Assembly: GCA_022840285.1 (NCBI GenBank)
Contig: JALHIE010000014.1
Span: 1-53,781, forward strand
Source: Porphyromonadaceae bacterium
GTDB taxonomy: Bacteria > Bacteroidota > Bacteroidia > Bacteroidales > Dysgonomonadaceae
Direction: 5' to 3'
Length of the DNA: 53,781 bases
Shown in pieces: positions 24,669-34,238 of the stretch. The notes under the pieces were generated by a model, which did not search any database, was not told the origin of the DNA, and saw nothing but the letters and a program-made list of their open reading frames with translations. The position numbers were made by a program, and so were the translations under genes. How positions within the stretch are numbered: position 1 is the stretch's first letter; every line of letters starts with the position of its first letter.

Positions 24669-25973
24669 ATGAACTACTACAGCACCAACCAATCCGCGCC
24701 CATTGCATCACTACAGGAAGCAGTAGTAAAAGGGCTTGCTCCCGATAAAGGGCTTTATATGCCCGAAAATATTCCCCTCCTGACGAATTTTTTTTTCGAT
24801 GAAATCGCCCATTTTGGATTGACAACCATTGCCAAAACGGTAGCCCATGCTTTTTTTGGTGAAGATATCCCAAAAGCGAAACTGGATAAGATCGTTGCCG
24901 ATACACTCAATTTTGATGTTCCCCTTGTAAAAGTGGAAGACGGGATTTACGCGCTGGAACTTTTTCACGGGCCGACTTTTGCTTTCAAAGATGTGGGTGC
25001 CCGGTTCATGGCGCGCGTGTTATCCTATTTCGTGCAGGAGAAAAAACAGGAGGAAGTAAAGGTGCTGGTCGCCACGTCGGGCGATACGGGCAGCGCTGTT
25101 GCCAATGGTTTTCTGGGAGTGAGAGGGATCCGGGTTTTTGTATTGTATCCATCGGGTAAGGTGAGCGATATTCAGGAAGCTCAATTCACAACGCTGGGAC
25201 AAAATATCGTGGCGTTAGAAATCGACGGGACGTTCGACGATTGTCAGGCATTGGTAAAAACGGCGTTTATGGATGAAGAATTAAACCTGCAGATGAACCT
25301 CACATCGGCTAACTCCATCAATGTTGCCCGGTTTCTTCCTCAGTCTTTTTATTATTTTTACGCTTATGCGCAACTGGCCAGGCAAGGAATCTCCGCCGAT
25401 GTGACCTTGTCCGTTCCCAGCGGGAACCTGGGCAACCTTACCGCGGGGCTTTTCGCCAAACGGATGGGATTACCGATAAAACGGTTCATTGCCGCCAACA
25501 ACCGCAACGATGTGTTCCGGGAATACCTGCAGTCGGGGAAATACACCCCCCGGCCTTCTGTACAAACCATTGCCAACGCCATGGATGTAGGTTCACCCAG
25601 CAATTTCGACCGCATCCTCAACCTTTACGGACATTCTCACGAGGCTATTTCAAAAGATATTTCCGGATACCGGTTTTCCGACGAAGAGATACAATCGGCC
25701 ATCAAACGGGTATATGAAGAATCGGATTATCTCCTTGACCCACACGGTGCCTGTGCATACATGGCATTGAAAGAAAGCAGGAAAGTCGGCGAAACAGGTA
25801 TTTTTCTTGCCACAGCTCATCCTGCCAAGTTTAAGGAAACCGTGGAAAATTGTATCGGAAAGGAGATTGAAATTCCCAAGGGTTTAAAGGCATTCACGAA
25901 GCAAAAAAAACAATCTCTTCCACTTCCCCGGGAGTTCGCTCCATTTAAAAAAGCGTTAATAAACTTGTCTTAA
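24669..25973 (+). CDS. thrC: threonine synthase
   Basis: Threonine synthase converts O-phosphohomoserine to L-threonine with pyridoxal phosphate. The start at 24669 is one base after the previous stop and gives 434 residues, normal for the bacterial form. The N-terminus MNYYSTNQSAPIASLQEAV is typical, the PLP-binding lysine is K107 in HGPTFAFKDVG, and the phosphate-binding segment ATSGDTGSAV follows. VPSGNLGN and the C-terminal ATAHPAKF are also present. It completes a thrA-kinase-thrC operon. Confidence 0.97.
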   Translation: MNYYSTNQSAPIASLQEAVVKGLAPDKGLYMPENIPLLTNFFFDEIAHFGLTTIAKTVAHAFFGEDIPKAKLDKIVADTLNFDVPLVKVEDGIYALELFHGPTFAFKDVGARFMARVLSYFVQEKKQEEVKVLVATSGDTGSAVANGFLGVRGIRVFVLYPSGKVSDIQEAQFTTLGQNIVALEIDGTFDDCQALVKTAFMDEELNLQMNLTSANSINVARFLPQSFYYFYAYAQLARQGISADVTLSVPSGNLGNLTAGLFAKRMGLPIKRFIAANNRNDVFREYLQSGKYTPRPSVQTIANAMDVGSPSNFDRILNLYGHSHEAISKDISGYRFSDEEIQSAIKRVYEESDYLLDPHGACAYMALKESRKVGETGIFLATAHPAKFKETVENCIGKEIEIPKGLKAFTKQKKQSLPLPREFAPFKKALINLS

Positions 25974-26060
25974 GTTTTATTTTGGATAATTTTTAACGCT
26001 ATTAAACCTAAATTGATTAGTTTTGCGCTTAAAATCAATAGAGATTGGGGCTTTTCGTTG

Positions 26061-28793
26061 ATGAAACAACTCATAACCGTTTTATATTTTCTAATCGCAA
26101 CCACGCTGCTTTCTCAACATTCTTTCTCTCAAACAAGAACGCTGAGCGGTGACTCGTTGCTTCAACCGACCGACTCTGTAGCATCAGATTCCCTGTCCAT
26201 AAAAGAAAGGCTAACGGCACCGGTATTCTACACAGCCCAGGATTCCATGGTTTTTACCAAGGGAAACATGGGTTACCTGTACGGTGAAGCCGATGTGAAA
26301 TACGGCGATCTGGCCATCAAGGGGGAACAGATCACGATGAACCTGGACAGCAGCATCATCTCATCCACTTTCGGGCTTGATTCGGTCGGGAAAGAATTCG
26401 GTTATCCCGTATTTACCCAGGGAGGCACCGAATACGAAATGAAAAAGGTGCGCTACAACTTCGATACCGGTAAAGCATTTATATCGAACGTCATAACACA
26501 GCAAGGAGAAGGGCACATCGTCGCTAACACGGCTAAAAAGAATGCCGACAACTCTTTCTATATGGTGAACGCCAAGTATACCACCTGTGACCTGCACGAC
26601 CATCCGCACTTTTACCTGAATTTATCGAAAGCAAAGGTCCGTCCTGAAAAAGACGTTGTTACTGGCCCGGCCTGGCTGGTGGTGGCCGATGTGCCTCTTT
26701 TCCCGATTGTCCTGCCCTTTGCTTTTTTCCCTTTCACCAAAACCTATTCTTCAGGAATAATTATGCCGTCATACGGCGACGAGATGGAGCGTGGGTTTTA
26801 TCTTCAAAATGGCGGATATTACTTTGCCATAAACGATTATGTCGATTTAGCACTGACAGGTGAGGTGTATACCAAAGGGACCTGGGGAGTGACTGCACGG
26901 TCCAACTACCGCAAGCGGTACAAATTTTCCGGCAGCGTAAACGGCAGCTACCTGAATACCGTCATCGGAGACAAGGGATTGAAAGACCTGAATATCCCCG
27001 GTGCTTACTCGGTATCCAAAGATTTCAGAATTAACTGGACCCACTCACAGGATCCGAAAGCCAACATGTACCGAACATTTTCAGCCAGTGTAAACTTCTC
27101 AACAAGTCGTGCCAACTTGAATGACTTATCCCGGCTCTATTCCCGCGAGGCGTCCAACAATACCAAAAGCTCGAGTGTCAACATTACGCAACGCTTCCCT
27201 GATTCTCCCTGGAGCTTATCGGCATCAATGAATATCAATCAGGTTTCACGCGACTCCACCATCTCGGCAACCCTGCCCAACATCTCCATTACCATGAACC
27301 GTATCTACCCGTTTAAGCGTAAAAAAATGGTAGGTGCCGAAAGGTGGTATGAAAAAATATCGATGAGCTATTCGGGTGAATTCCGTAACTCCGTAAACGC
27401 AATCAAGGAGAACAGGTTCTTTAAATCAAACCTCATTAAAGACTGGCAGAACGGCATGCGCCACAACATACCGGTGAGTGCCACCTTTTCACTGTTTGAT
27501 GTGATCCAGATATCTCCATCTGTAAACTACACCGAACGGTGGTATACCGGAGGAATAAAAGAGGCCTGGGATCCTGTGGGAAAGAAGAACGTGGTTGTGG
27601 ATACCATAAACGGGTTCAAAAGGGTGTATGACTACGGCGCCTCCATTAGTGCTAATACGAAACTGTACGGAATGTACGTTCCCTGGAAGATTTTTGGAGA
27701 TAACGTCCAAGCCATCCGTCACGTCTTTTCACCCAGTATCAGCCTGAGTTATAAACCCGATTTTGGAGATCCCCGGTACGGATTTTACGAAAAATATACG
27801 TATCGAAACGAATTTGGAGAGGATGTGGAGTACTCTTACTCGCCCTATTCCCGAATGATGTTCGGAACGGCCCCTGCAGGACAAAGCGGGAGCATCGGAT
27901 TCGACTTCAAGAACAACCTTGAAATGAAGGTGAAAAGCGAAAGTGACAGTACCGGATTCAAAAAGATAAGCCTGATTGATGACCTGGGAGTCAATTTCAG
28001 CTACAACATGATGGCCGACTCCATGAAATGGAGCATGATCAATACCAACGTCCGTCTAAAATTGTCGAAATCCTATACCCTCAGCCTGAATGCTACCTGG
28101 GATCCTTACATCTATCAACTCGACAAGAACGGGAGACCGGTTGCGGTGGATAAACTTCGTGTTTTTAACGGGAAAGGGATCGGGAAGCTACAAAGCACCG
28201 GCACATCGTTTTCTTATTCTGTCAACCAGGATACCTTTAAAAAACTGTTTGGCAAAAAAGACGAAAGCGATAAGGACAACGAAAGCAGTGAAGATCCCAA
28301 TGCCAATCTTCCCGATGACGGCACAATGGGACGGAATCCCAACGAAACCGCTACAAAAGGGAGTGTTTTTGATACAGGTAGCCAGTCCATAGGCGAATTT
28401 GACGATGACGGTTACCTGAAAAATGAAATCCAGTGGAACCTCTCGTTTAACTATTCGGTGAGGTACGGGTACGACATGCAAAACTTCAATTTTGATCGAA
28501 TGGAATATCCGGGAAAACTGACACACAGTCTAGGCTTCAGCGGCTCTATCCAGCCGACAAAAAACTGGAACTTTACTTTCAATACCGACTATAATTTCGA
28601 TTATAAAAAGTTCACAAGCATCAACTGCTCGCTTACCCGAAACCTGCACTGCTGGAGCATGTCGGCAAGCTTTATCCCCATCGGGCCGTATAAATCGTAC
28701 AACTTCGTCATTCGTGCTAACGCATCCATGCTGCAGGATCTCAAATACGAGCAGCGAAACTCTCCGTACGACAAAGGAATGGATTGGTATTGA
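26061..28793 (+). CDS. LptD-like LPS assembly outer membrane protein
   Basis: This 910-residue protein is a Bacteroidota-type LptD, the outer-membrane translocon that inserts lipopolysaccharide. The start at 26061 yields a Sec signal peptide ending near residue 24 (SFSQ); an earlier start lacks such a signal. The OstA/LptA-like N-terminal jellyroll covers about residues 50-230, with YGEADVKYGDLAIKGEQI. The conserved PLFPIVLPFAFFPF and SSGIIMPSYGDE segments then lead into a long beta-barrel with alternating strands to the C-terminus. Around residues 730-770 there is an acidic, low-complexity insert (KKDESDKDNESSED), probably an extracellular loop. It ends 3 bases from the convergent rarA gene. 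Confidence 0.9.
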   Translation: MKQLITVLYFLIATTLLSQHSFSQTRTLSGDSLLQPTDSVASDSLSIKERLTAPVFYTAQDSMVFTKGNMGYLYGEADVKYGDLAIKGEQITMNLDSSIISSTFGLDSVGKEFGYPVFTQGGTEYEMKKVRYNFDTGKAFISNVITQQGEGHIVANTAKKNADNSFYMVNAKYTTCDLHDHPHFYLNLSKAKVRPEKDVVTGPAWLVVADVPLFPIVLPFAFFPFTKTYSSGIIMPSYGDEMERGFYLQNGGYYFAINDYVDLALTGEVYTKGTWGVTARSNYRKRYKFSGSVNGSYLNTVIGDKGLKDLNIPGAYSVSKDFRINWTHSQDPKANMYRTFSASVNFSTSRANLNDLSRLYSREASNNTKSSSVNITQRFPDSPWSLSASMNINQVSRDSTISATLPNISITMNRIYPFKRKKMVGAERWYEKISMSYSGEFRNSVNAIKENRFFKSNLIKDWQNGMRHNIPVSATFSLFDVIQISPSVNYTERWYTGGIKEAWDPVGKKNVVVDTINGFKRVYDYGASISANTKLYGMYVPWKIFGDNVQAIRHVFSPSISLSYKPDFGDPRYGFYEKYTYRNEFGEDVEYSYSPYSRMMFGTAPAGQSGSIGFDFKNNLEMKVKSESDSTGFKKISLIDDLGVNFSYNMMADSMKWSMINTNVRLKLSKSYTLSLNATWDPYIYQLDKNGRPVAVDKLRVFNGKGIGKLQSTGTSFSYSVNQDTFKKLFGKKDESDKDNESSEDPNANLPDDGTMGRNPNETATKGSVFDTGSQSIGEFDDDGYLKNEIQWNLSFNYSVRYGYDMQNFNFDRMEYPGKLTHSLGFSGSIQPTKNWNFTFNTDYNFDYKKFTSINCSLTRNLHCWSMSASFIPIGPYKSYNFVIRANASMLQDLKYEQRNSPYDKGMDWY

Positions 28794-28796
28794 CCG

Positions 28797-30068
28797 TTAT
28801 TTTTTGTCCTCCCACAATCTTTTCATCAGCTCTTTCATCTTCGCCTCCGAAGGATTAGACTGAGCATGCCAGAATGTACTGTTCTGCAACTCCCGGGGCA
28901 GGTATTCCTGTTTGACAAAGTTATTCTCGTAATCGTGGGAATATTTGTAAGCTTTCCCGTAATCGAGTTCTTTCATCAGCGAAGTGGGCGCGTTACGCAA
29001 ATGAAGCGGTACAGGCAGGTTACCCGTTTGTTCCACTTTCGAAATGGCACCGTCGATGGCCAGGTACGCGGAATTGCTCTTAGGAGAGGTGGCTAAATAA
29101 ATGGCCGTTTGAGCCAAAACGATGCGCCCTTCGGGCCATCCGATTTTCTGAAGGGTGTCGAAACAGGCGTTGGCCAACAACAGGGCGTTAGGGTTCGCCA
29201 ACCCGATATCTTCCGCCGCTGAAATAACTAGCCTGCGTGCAATAAATTTAGGATCTTCCCCTCCCGCAACCATACGTGCCAGCCAGTAAACCGCTGCATC
29301 AGGATCACTCCCGCGAATGGATTTTATAAACGCCGAAATGATATCATAATGCATTTCTCCGCCCTTGTCGTATGCCGCCGGATTTTCCTGTAAGCGTTCC
29401 GTTACGCCTTTATCCGTGATAACGATTCTTCCTCCGGTCTCTTCCGCGGCAATAACCAACTCCAATATGTTCAGCAGCTTGCGTGCATCACCCCCGGAGA
29501 AACGGAAAAGAGCATCGGTTTCTTCAATCTCGATCTCTTTTCCTCTCAGGATATCGTCTTCGGTCAACGCACGTTCCATTAAAACCTGAAGATCTTTCAC
29601 ATCCATCGGCTTCAGTACATAAACCTGACAACGTGAAAGCAACGGGCGGATCACTTCAAACGACGGGTTTTCCGTCGTAGCACCAATGAGCGTAATGATT
29701 CCGGTTTCTACAGCATGAAGCAGTGAATCCTGTTGCGATTTGCTGAACCGGTGGATCTCATCAATAAATAAAATGGGAGCAGCTGTTTCGAAAAAACGGT
29801 TGTTTTTTGCCTTTTCAATTACGTCCCGCACATCTTTTACGCCCGAATTAATAGCGCTCAGCTTGTAAAATGGAGCATGCAACGTGTTGGCAATGATGTT
29901 TGCCAAAGTTGTTTTGCCAACTCCGGGTGGACCCCAGAAAATGATGGAGGGAATCCGGCCCGAATCGATCATCTTGCGCAAAACGGCCCCTTTACCGACC
30001 AAATGTGTTTGCCCGATAAATTCGTCCAGATTCCGTGGACGTAGCCGTTCTGCCAAAGGTGTACCCAT
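28797..30068 (-). CDS. rarA: replication-associated recombination protein RarA (AAA+ ATPase)
   Basis: RarA (MgsA) is a cytoplasmic AAA+ ATPase of the clamp-loader group that acts at stalled replication forks. The 423-residue sequence shows Walker A GPPGVGKT at 46-53, Walker B FIDEIHRF with D103 and E104, the sensor segment GATTENPSFEV, and the C-terminal tetramerisation domain beginning near DIISAFIKSIRGSDPDA. Length is normal. It lies 14 bases downstream of the xylose-isomerase-like gene on the same strand, which may be simple read-through without functional link. Confidence 0.96.
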   Translation of the reverse strand: MGTPLAERLRPRNLDEFIGQTHLVGKGAVLRKMIDSGRIPSIIFWGPPGVGKTTLANIIANTLHAPFYKLSAINSGVKDVRDVIEKAKNNRFFETAAPILFIDEIHRFSKSQQDSLLHAVETGIITLIGATTENPSFEVIRPLLSRCQVYVLKPMDVKDLQVLMERALTEDDILRGKEIEIEETDALFRFSGGDARKLLNILELVIAAEETGGRIVITDKGVTERLQENPAAYDKGGEMHYDIISAFIKSIRGSDPDAAVYWLARMVAGGEDPKFIARRLVISAAEDIGLANPNALLLANACFDTLQKIGWPEGRIVLAQTAIYLATSPKSNSAYLAIDGAISKVEQTGNLPVPLHLRNAPTSLMKELDYGKAYKYSHDYENNFVKQEYLPRELQNSTFWHAQSNPSEAKMKELMKRLWEDKK

Positions 30069-30082
30069 ACTTTTCTACCGGA

Positions 30083-31063
30083 TCAAATCAATATCTGCCG
30101 ACAATATTCCATACTGGTCTTCACTTCCTTTACCGAAGTTGACCAAGCTGCAACCGGATACTCCAATTCGATATCGCAATATATCGGCCACTTCTCTTTT
30201 TGAATTAACCGCAACACTTCGCCAATGGGTGTTTCTCCCTGTCCAAATACCTGGTTCGCATTTTTCTGTGTAACGTTGGTTGCACTCGTCTTATCCTTTA
30301 CATGGATGCTAGCAATCCTGTTGTAATATTTCCGGATAAAATCGGCCGGGTTTAAACCGGTCGATCCCAGGTAATGACCAATATCGAAATTCAGCATGTT
30401 GGCCGGGGAGTACGCCAACAACCGGTCCACATCGAAACCGGGCTCTCCATATTGATAGTGATTGTGTAAAATAGCATACATGCCATTCCTGGCGGCAACG
30501 GGCCCCATCAGACGGGCATTGTTGTCGTTCAACTCGGCAGAGATACCAATTGCACCAAGTGCTTTGGCCACCTTGAATGAATAATCGAGTTCTTCTTCCG
30601 TGTTGCCGGCCACCCATTTATAGATATGAATGTTAACACCTGCATCATTAAATTTTTTTCTGAGCTGAGCATATTTTTCCGGTGTTCCGCTTACCTTTCG
30701 CCATTCTTTCAAGTCGCGGTCATACTGATCTTGCGTTTTCTTTTCTGCGCCGGAAAGCTTGCGCGGAGCTCCCAGGTAGTCTTCCACGCCTGTGCCCATC
30801 AGCTCAACGGAGCTCAAGCCAGCATCAATACAGGCTTTTAAAACGGTTTCAAGGCCACCGGGCAGATCGCGGAAACTGTAAGTGATGGCTCCAATCTGCA
30901 CTCCGCCAAATTTCGAATTCGGAGTTCCTGCCCCTCGAACCAATGACTGAGCACTCCCGCAAGAGGTGGAAAATGGAATCACCGAAGCTGCCGTCACAGC
31001 GGCAGCAGCACCCAGAAAACCTCTTCTTGAAAGTCTTTCTGTAAAAATCTCTTTGTCTTTCAT
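30083..31063 (-). CDS. Tat-exported sugar phosphate isomerase/epimerase-like TIM barrel protein
   Basis: This 326-residue protein belongs to the AP-endonuclease-2/xylose-isomerase TIM barrel family. The N-terminus has a twin-arginine signal (LSRRGFLGAAAAV, residues 12-24), then a hydrophobic stretch ending STSCGSAQ, so export to the periplasm is expected, possibly as a lipoprotein at the cysteine. Barrel landmarks include GVQIGAITYSF, SSVELMGTG, LNFDIGHYLG, ASIHVKDK and YCDIELEYP, with acidic and histidine residues at strand ends that can bind a metal. Exported members of this family accompany Gfo/Idh/MocA oxidoreductases in 3-keto-sugar pathways, and such an operon lies 10 kb away. The substrate is unknown. 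Confidence 0.85.
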   Translation of the reverse strand: MKDKEIFTERLSRRGFLGAAAAVTAASVIPFSTSCGSAQSLVRGAGTPNSKFGGVQIGAITYSFRDLPGGLETVLKACIDAGLSSVELMGTGVEDYLGAPRKLSGAEKKTQDQYDRDLKEWRKVSGTPEKYAQLRKKFNDAGVNIHIYKWVAGNTEEELDYSFKVAKALGAIGISAELNDNNARLMGPVAARNGMYAILHNHYQYGEPGFDVDRLLAYSPANMLNFDIGHYLGSTGLNPADFIRKYYNRIASIHVKDKTSATNVTQKNANQVFGQGETPIGEVLRLIQKEKWPIYCDIELEYPVAAWSTSVKEVKTSMEYCRQILI

Positions 31064-31108
31064 TTTTTTGTTTTTATTTAATAAACAGATAATTGTGTTT
31101 GTCAGGAA

Positions 31109-31813
31109 TTATTCCGTGTCGTTAGTTTCGTTTTCTTTCCGTGCACCAGCTTTTGCTGCCTGCTTTTCCTGTACCCGCCGGGCAATTTCTTCGGGACTCA
31201 TTTTCGGAATTTTTGCCGGTTCGGCAGGTGTCACTTGTTTTTTCCCACTACGGAGGACTAAAGTGCCCGGAAGAATTACATCGATAAGGTGTTTCCCCAA
31301 CATACCCAGTTGAACGGCAGTGGCGAGCGATCCGAGTGAAAGAAGCAGAAAGTACCAGGGATAGCTCTCTTTCCTGAAAACTATCACCTGAATAGCTGCA
31401 AGTGTAATTATGATAACGCTGAGAATGATCTTCTTTAACAGCAAAGGGGTGGTTATCGTTTTAAAACGCACAAGCCCGTCTGCATAACCGGATATGGCAG
31501 ATAGAACGAGGGTGAACGGAAACAGATAAACCGAAAAAGCAATCACCGAGTGAATGACCGTTGGCTCAAAATCCGGAAAGAGATGGTGGAATATGATGAG
31601 AAGGGGTACAAGAGCTACGAACGTCTGCGACAGGTGAATAGCAATGGGATGAATATCGAGGGCTAGAAACCGCAAACGCCCGGGAGAAACTTTTTCCCGG
31701 TAGGGCTCAAACACATCTCTTGGCAAACCGCAAGCAGGGCAAACATCACCCAACTCGCTCTCCTTCATTACATAACCGCAAGGACGACAGCGGACCAACT
31801 TCTCTTCTTTCAT
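31109..31813 (-). CDS. rubredoxin-like domain fused to a four-helix membrane domain (DUF2231-like)
   Basis: This 234-residue protein begins with a small rubredoxin-type metal site: C9, C12, C25 and C28 in CRPCGY and CPACG. It is followed by about four transmembrane helices from residue 55 to 190. The first contains HPIAIH, a histidine pattern like that of DUF2231 membrane proteins, which may bind haem or metal. The tail after residue 195 is charged (KMSPEEIARRVQEKQAAK) and probably cytoplasmic. An electron-transfer role is suggested by the domain pairing but is inference. A -7-like box on the minus strand at 31844-31851 (TATTTTTG) lies 30 bases upstream. Confidence 0.7.
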   Translation of the reverse strand: MKEEKLVRCRPCGYVMKESELGDVCPACGLPRDVFEPYREKVSPGRLRFLALDIHPIAIHLSQTFVALVPLLIIFHHLFPDFEPTVIHSVIAFSVYLFPFTLVLSAISGYADGLVRFKTITTPLLLKKIILSVIIITLAAIQVIVFRKESYPWYFLLLSLGSLATAVQLGMLGKHLIDVILPGTLVLRSGKKQVTPAEPAKIPKMSPEEIARRVQEKQAAKAGARKENETNDTE

Positions 31814-31912
31814 GCTTTGGTGAAACTAACTGATTATTATTTGCAAAAATAGCAATTAATTTTGATTGGATATTTTATTAAATGAATTTAAAACGAATTT
31901 ATCGGGACCGAC

Positions 31913-31943
31913 TTTGCGTTTCTTTTCAAAAAAGTTACCTTTG
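31913..31943 (+). promoter_or_regulatory. Bacteroidota-type promoter for BASS transporter operon
   Basis: TTTG at 31913-31916 and TACCTTTG at 31936-31943 are 19 bases apart, a full match to the -33/-7 consensus. Transcription should start near 31950, about 20 bases before the transporter start codon. Confidence 0.7.
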
Positions 31944-31969
31944 CGACTGGAAATCATAAAGTACTCCCT

Positions 31970-32938
31970 ATGCAACACTTACCGCTTTTGTCACTATTCG
32001 GAAATCTGGAACAGCTGAACACGGTACAACTCAATTTCAATCAAAATTCGTTAAACATGATGAACATCGCCATCGCATTCATTATGTTTGGCGTGGCATT
32101 GGGCATTAGGCCCAAACATTTCAAGGACCTCGCAATGAATCCCAAGCCGGCTGTGGTGGGAGTTGTCTCACAATACTTTTTGCTGCCGGCATTAACCTAC
32201 CTGCTGGTTCTCGTTATCAAACCAAGCGTTCCGGTAGCTATGGGAATGATTCTTGTAGCGTCCTGTCCCGGAGGGAATGTCTCAAACATGATTTCTGCGT
32301 TGTCGAAGTCGAACGTAGCGTTGTCCGTGAGCCTCACGGCAACCACCACCGTATTGAGCTTGTTCATGACACCCCTTAACTTTGCTTTCTGGGGAGGGCT
32401 TTACGCCAGCAAATCCCCTCTACTGGTTCCCATCACCATCGATCCTGTAGAAATGTTCCGTACCGTTTTTATCATCCTGGGAATCCCAGTGATAGTGGGA
32501 ATGATGGTCGGAATGAAGTTCCCTGTATTTGTAAAAAAAGTAGAAAAGTACGTGCAGATTGCATCGGTTTTATTTTTTATCGCTTTCCTGACAGGAGCAC
32601 TTGCCGGAAATTTCAGCCTTTTTCTGAAATACATCCACCTGGTGTTTCTGATTGTTTTGCTGCATAACGGAATCGCCTTTTTAGGCGGATACTTGTTTCC
32701 CAGAGCACTCAAAGTAAATGAATTAAACTCCCGGACCATTTCGATCGAGACGGGAATACAGAATTCGGGGCTGGGGTTGGCCTTAATTTTTAACCCCCGG
32801 GTTTTTCCTCCCGAACTGGAGCTTGGAGGAATGGCATTCATTGCTGCCTGGTGGGGGATCTGGCACATTGTGGCCGGCTTGATGCTGGCTTTTTACTGGC
32901 GGAGAAAATACATTAAACTGGTTGCTGTTCCATCATGA
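31970..32938 (+). CDS. bile acid:sodium symporter family (BASS) transporter
   Basis: This 322-residue inner-membrane protein is of the BASS type, a sodium-coupled importer of organic anions. It has nine or ten hydrophobic segments and the hallmark motifs VASCPGGNVSNMIS and ISIETGIQNSGLGLAL, which form the crossing helices that bind sodium. The start at 31970 fits the family N-terminus (QLNFNQNSLNMMNIAIAFIMFGVALGI) and a promoter just upstream. It overlaps the acyltransferase gene by four bases (ATGA), so the two are translationally coupled. The substrate in Bacteroidota is unknown and need not be bile acid; a keto acid or vitamin precursor is possible. Confidence 0.93.
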   Translation: MQHLPLLSLFGNLEQLNTVQLNFNQNSLNMMNIAIAFIMFGVALGIRPKHFKDLAMNPKPAVVGVVSQYFLLPALTYLLVLVIKPSVPVAMGMILVASCPGGNVSNMISALSKSNVALSVSLTATTTVLSLFMTPLNFAFWGGLYASKSPLLVPITIDPVEMFRTVFIILGIPVIVGMMVGMKFPVFVKKVEKYVQIASVLFFIAFLTGALAGNFSLFLKYIHLVFLIVLLHNGIAFLGGYLFPRALKVNELNSRTISIETGIQNSGLGLALIFNPRVFPPELELGGMAFIAAWWGIWHIVAGLMLAFYWRRKYIKLVAVPS

Positions 32939-34227
32939 AGTACGAATACAGTAAGGGATACGAAATTGTGCGTTTTTTCGAACGAATTGTCCTCAACCTG
33001 CACTACAGGAAAATAATATACAAGGGAACCGAAAACATCAACGAAGATCATCCGGTAATTTTTGCATCAAACCACCGCAACGCCGTTATTGATCCTTTTT
33101 TGTTGCTGAATGCCTGCAAGAAGGAGCCGGTTTTTCTGGCCCGCGCGGATGTATTCATAAAGCCTGCCGTTGCCGCCATAATGAAGTGGCTTCACATCAT
33201 GCCGGTGTACCGCATCCGGGACGGAGTGGAAAACTTGGGGAACAACAACGAATCGTTTCGGTTGAGCGGAGAACTGCTGAAAAAAAGAATCCCGATGGCG
33301 CTTTATCCCGAAGGAAAGCACAACCCCAACATGTCATTACTGCCTGTTCAAAAAGCCATTTCCCGGATTGTACTGCCCATAGAAGCAAGCGAGGACTTCA
33401 CCCTGAACAGCGAAGTGATTCCCGTAGGGGTATATTATCCGGATATTTTCGGATTTCTTTCCGATGCATACATAGTTTTCGGAAAACCCATCAAGGTGGC
33501 GGATTACCGGAAACAATACGAGGAAAATCCCAGCCTGGCAGCTAACTCTTTGCGGCGCGAGCTGGAAAACAGGATGAAAGAGCTGATCGTGAATATATGG
33601 AACGACGTGTATTACGACGAATACGTTTGGGCCATCGATTGGAATGCTCCCCGGTTGGCAAAGGGAAAAGAAGATTACCTGCAGGCTTCGCGGAAGGTCG
33701 TTCATACGTTGGATGAGATGTATCACCGGGACAGACCCTCTTTCGACATGCACATTGATAATTTTCGCAAGGCTGTGAGCATACTCGAAAAACAGCGGTT
33801 AACCTCCAGGGACAATGTCACAAAACCGGCCTCAACGACCGCTATCGTTTTACACCTGCTGTTCCTGACCGTTTCACTGCCAGTGACTGTTTTCGGGTTT
33901 GTAAACGGAATCTTTCCCATAATTGGTTATAAGAAACTGCTCGGGTTTTTTAAAGATCCCCAGTTTATCCCGACGGTCCGTGTAGTTTCCGGAATGTTTA
34001 TCGTTCCCGCTTTTGTTGTTATTCAATCCCTCATTGTCGGCCTTGCTTTCAACGGATGGTGGGCATCCGCCTATTTTTTTCTAATGCCCGCAACGTTCTA
34101 TTTTGCTTGCTGGTGGCGTAAATGGGCAAAATCACTTGTCCGAAAATGGCACGTAAACCGGTTTGTGAAAAAGTTTCCCAACAGTTGGAGAGAATTGATC
34201 GGGCTGATAAAAATCAACAACATCTGA
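32935..34227 (+). CDS. PlsC-like phospholipid acyltransferase with C-terminal membrane segments
   Basis: This 430-residue protein contains an acyltransferase (LPLAT) domain in residues 30-230. The catalytic block is NHRNAVIDP, with H and D five residues apart rather than the usual four, and YPEGKHN is the second substrate-binding block. Three hydrophobic stretches near residues 305-410 anchor it in the inner membrane. It probably acylates lysophosphatidic acid or glycerol phosphate in lipid synthesis. The four-base overlap with the BASS transporter gene suggests co-translation, but the functional link is unclear. It converges on the GH92 gene, 11 bases away. Confidence 0.85.
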   Translation: MKYEYSKGYEIVRFFERIVLNLHYRKIIYKGTENINEDHPVIFASNHRNAVIDPFLLLNACKKEPVFLARADVFIKPAVAAIMKWLHIMPVYRIRDGVENLGNNNESFRLSGELLKKRIPMALYPEGKHNPNMSLLPVQKAISRIVLPIEASEDFTLNSEVIPVGVYYPDIFGFLSDAYIVFGKPIKVADYRKQYEENPSLAANSLRRELENRMKELIVNIWNDVYYDEYVWAIDWNAPRLAKGKEDYLQASRKVVHTLDEMYHRDRPSFDMHIDNFRKAVSILEKQRLTSRDNVTKPASTTAIVLHLLFLTVSLPVTVFGFVNGIFPIIGYKKLLGFFKDPQFIPTVRVVSGMFIVPAFVVIQSLIVGLAFNGWWASAYFFLMPATFYFACWWRKWAKSLVRKWHVNRFVKKFPNSWRELIGLIKINNI

Positions 34228-34238
34228 CTCAATATTGG

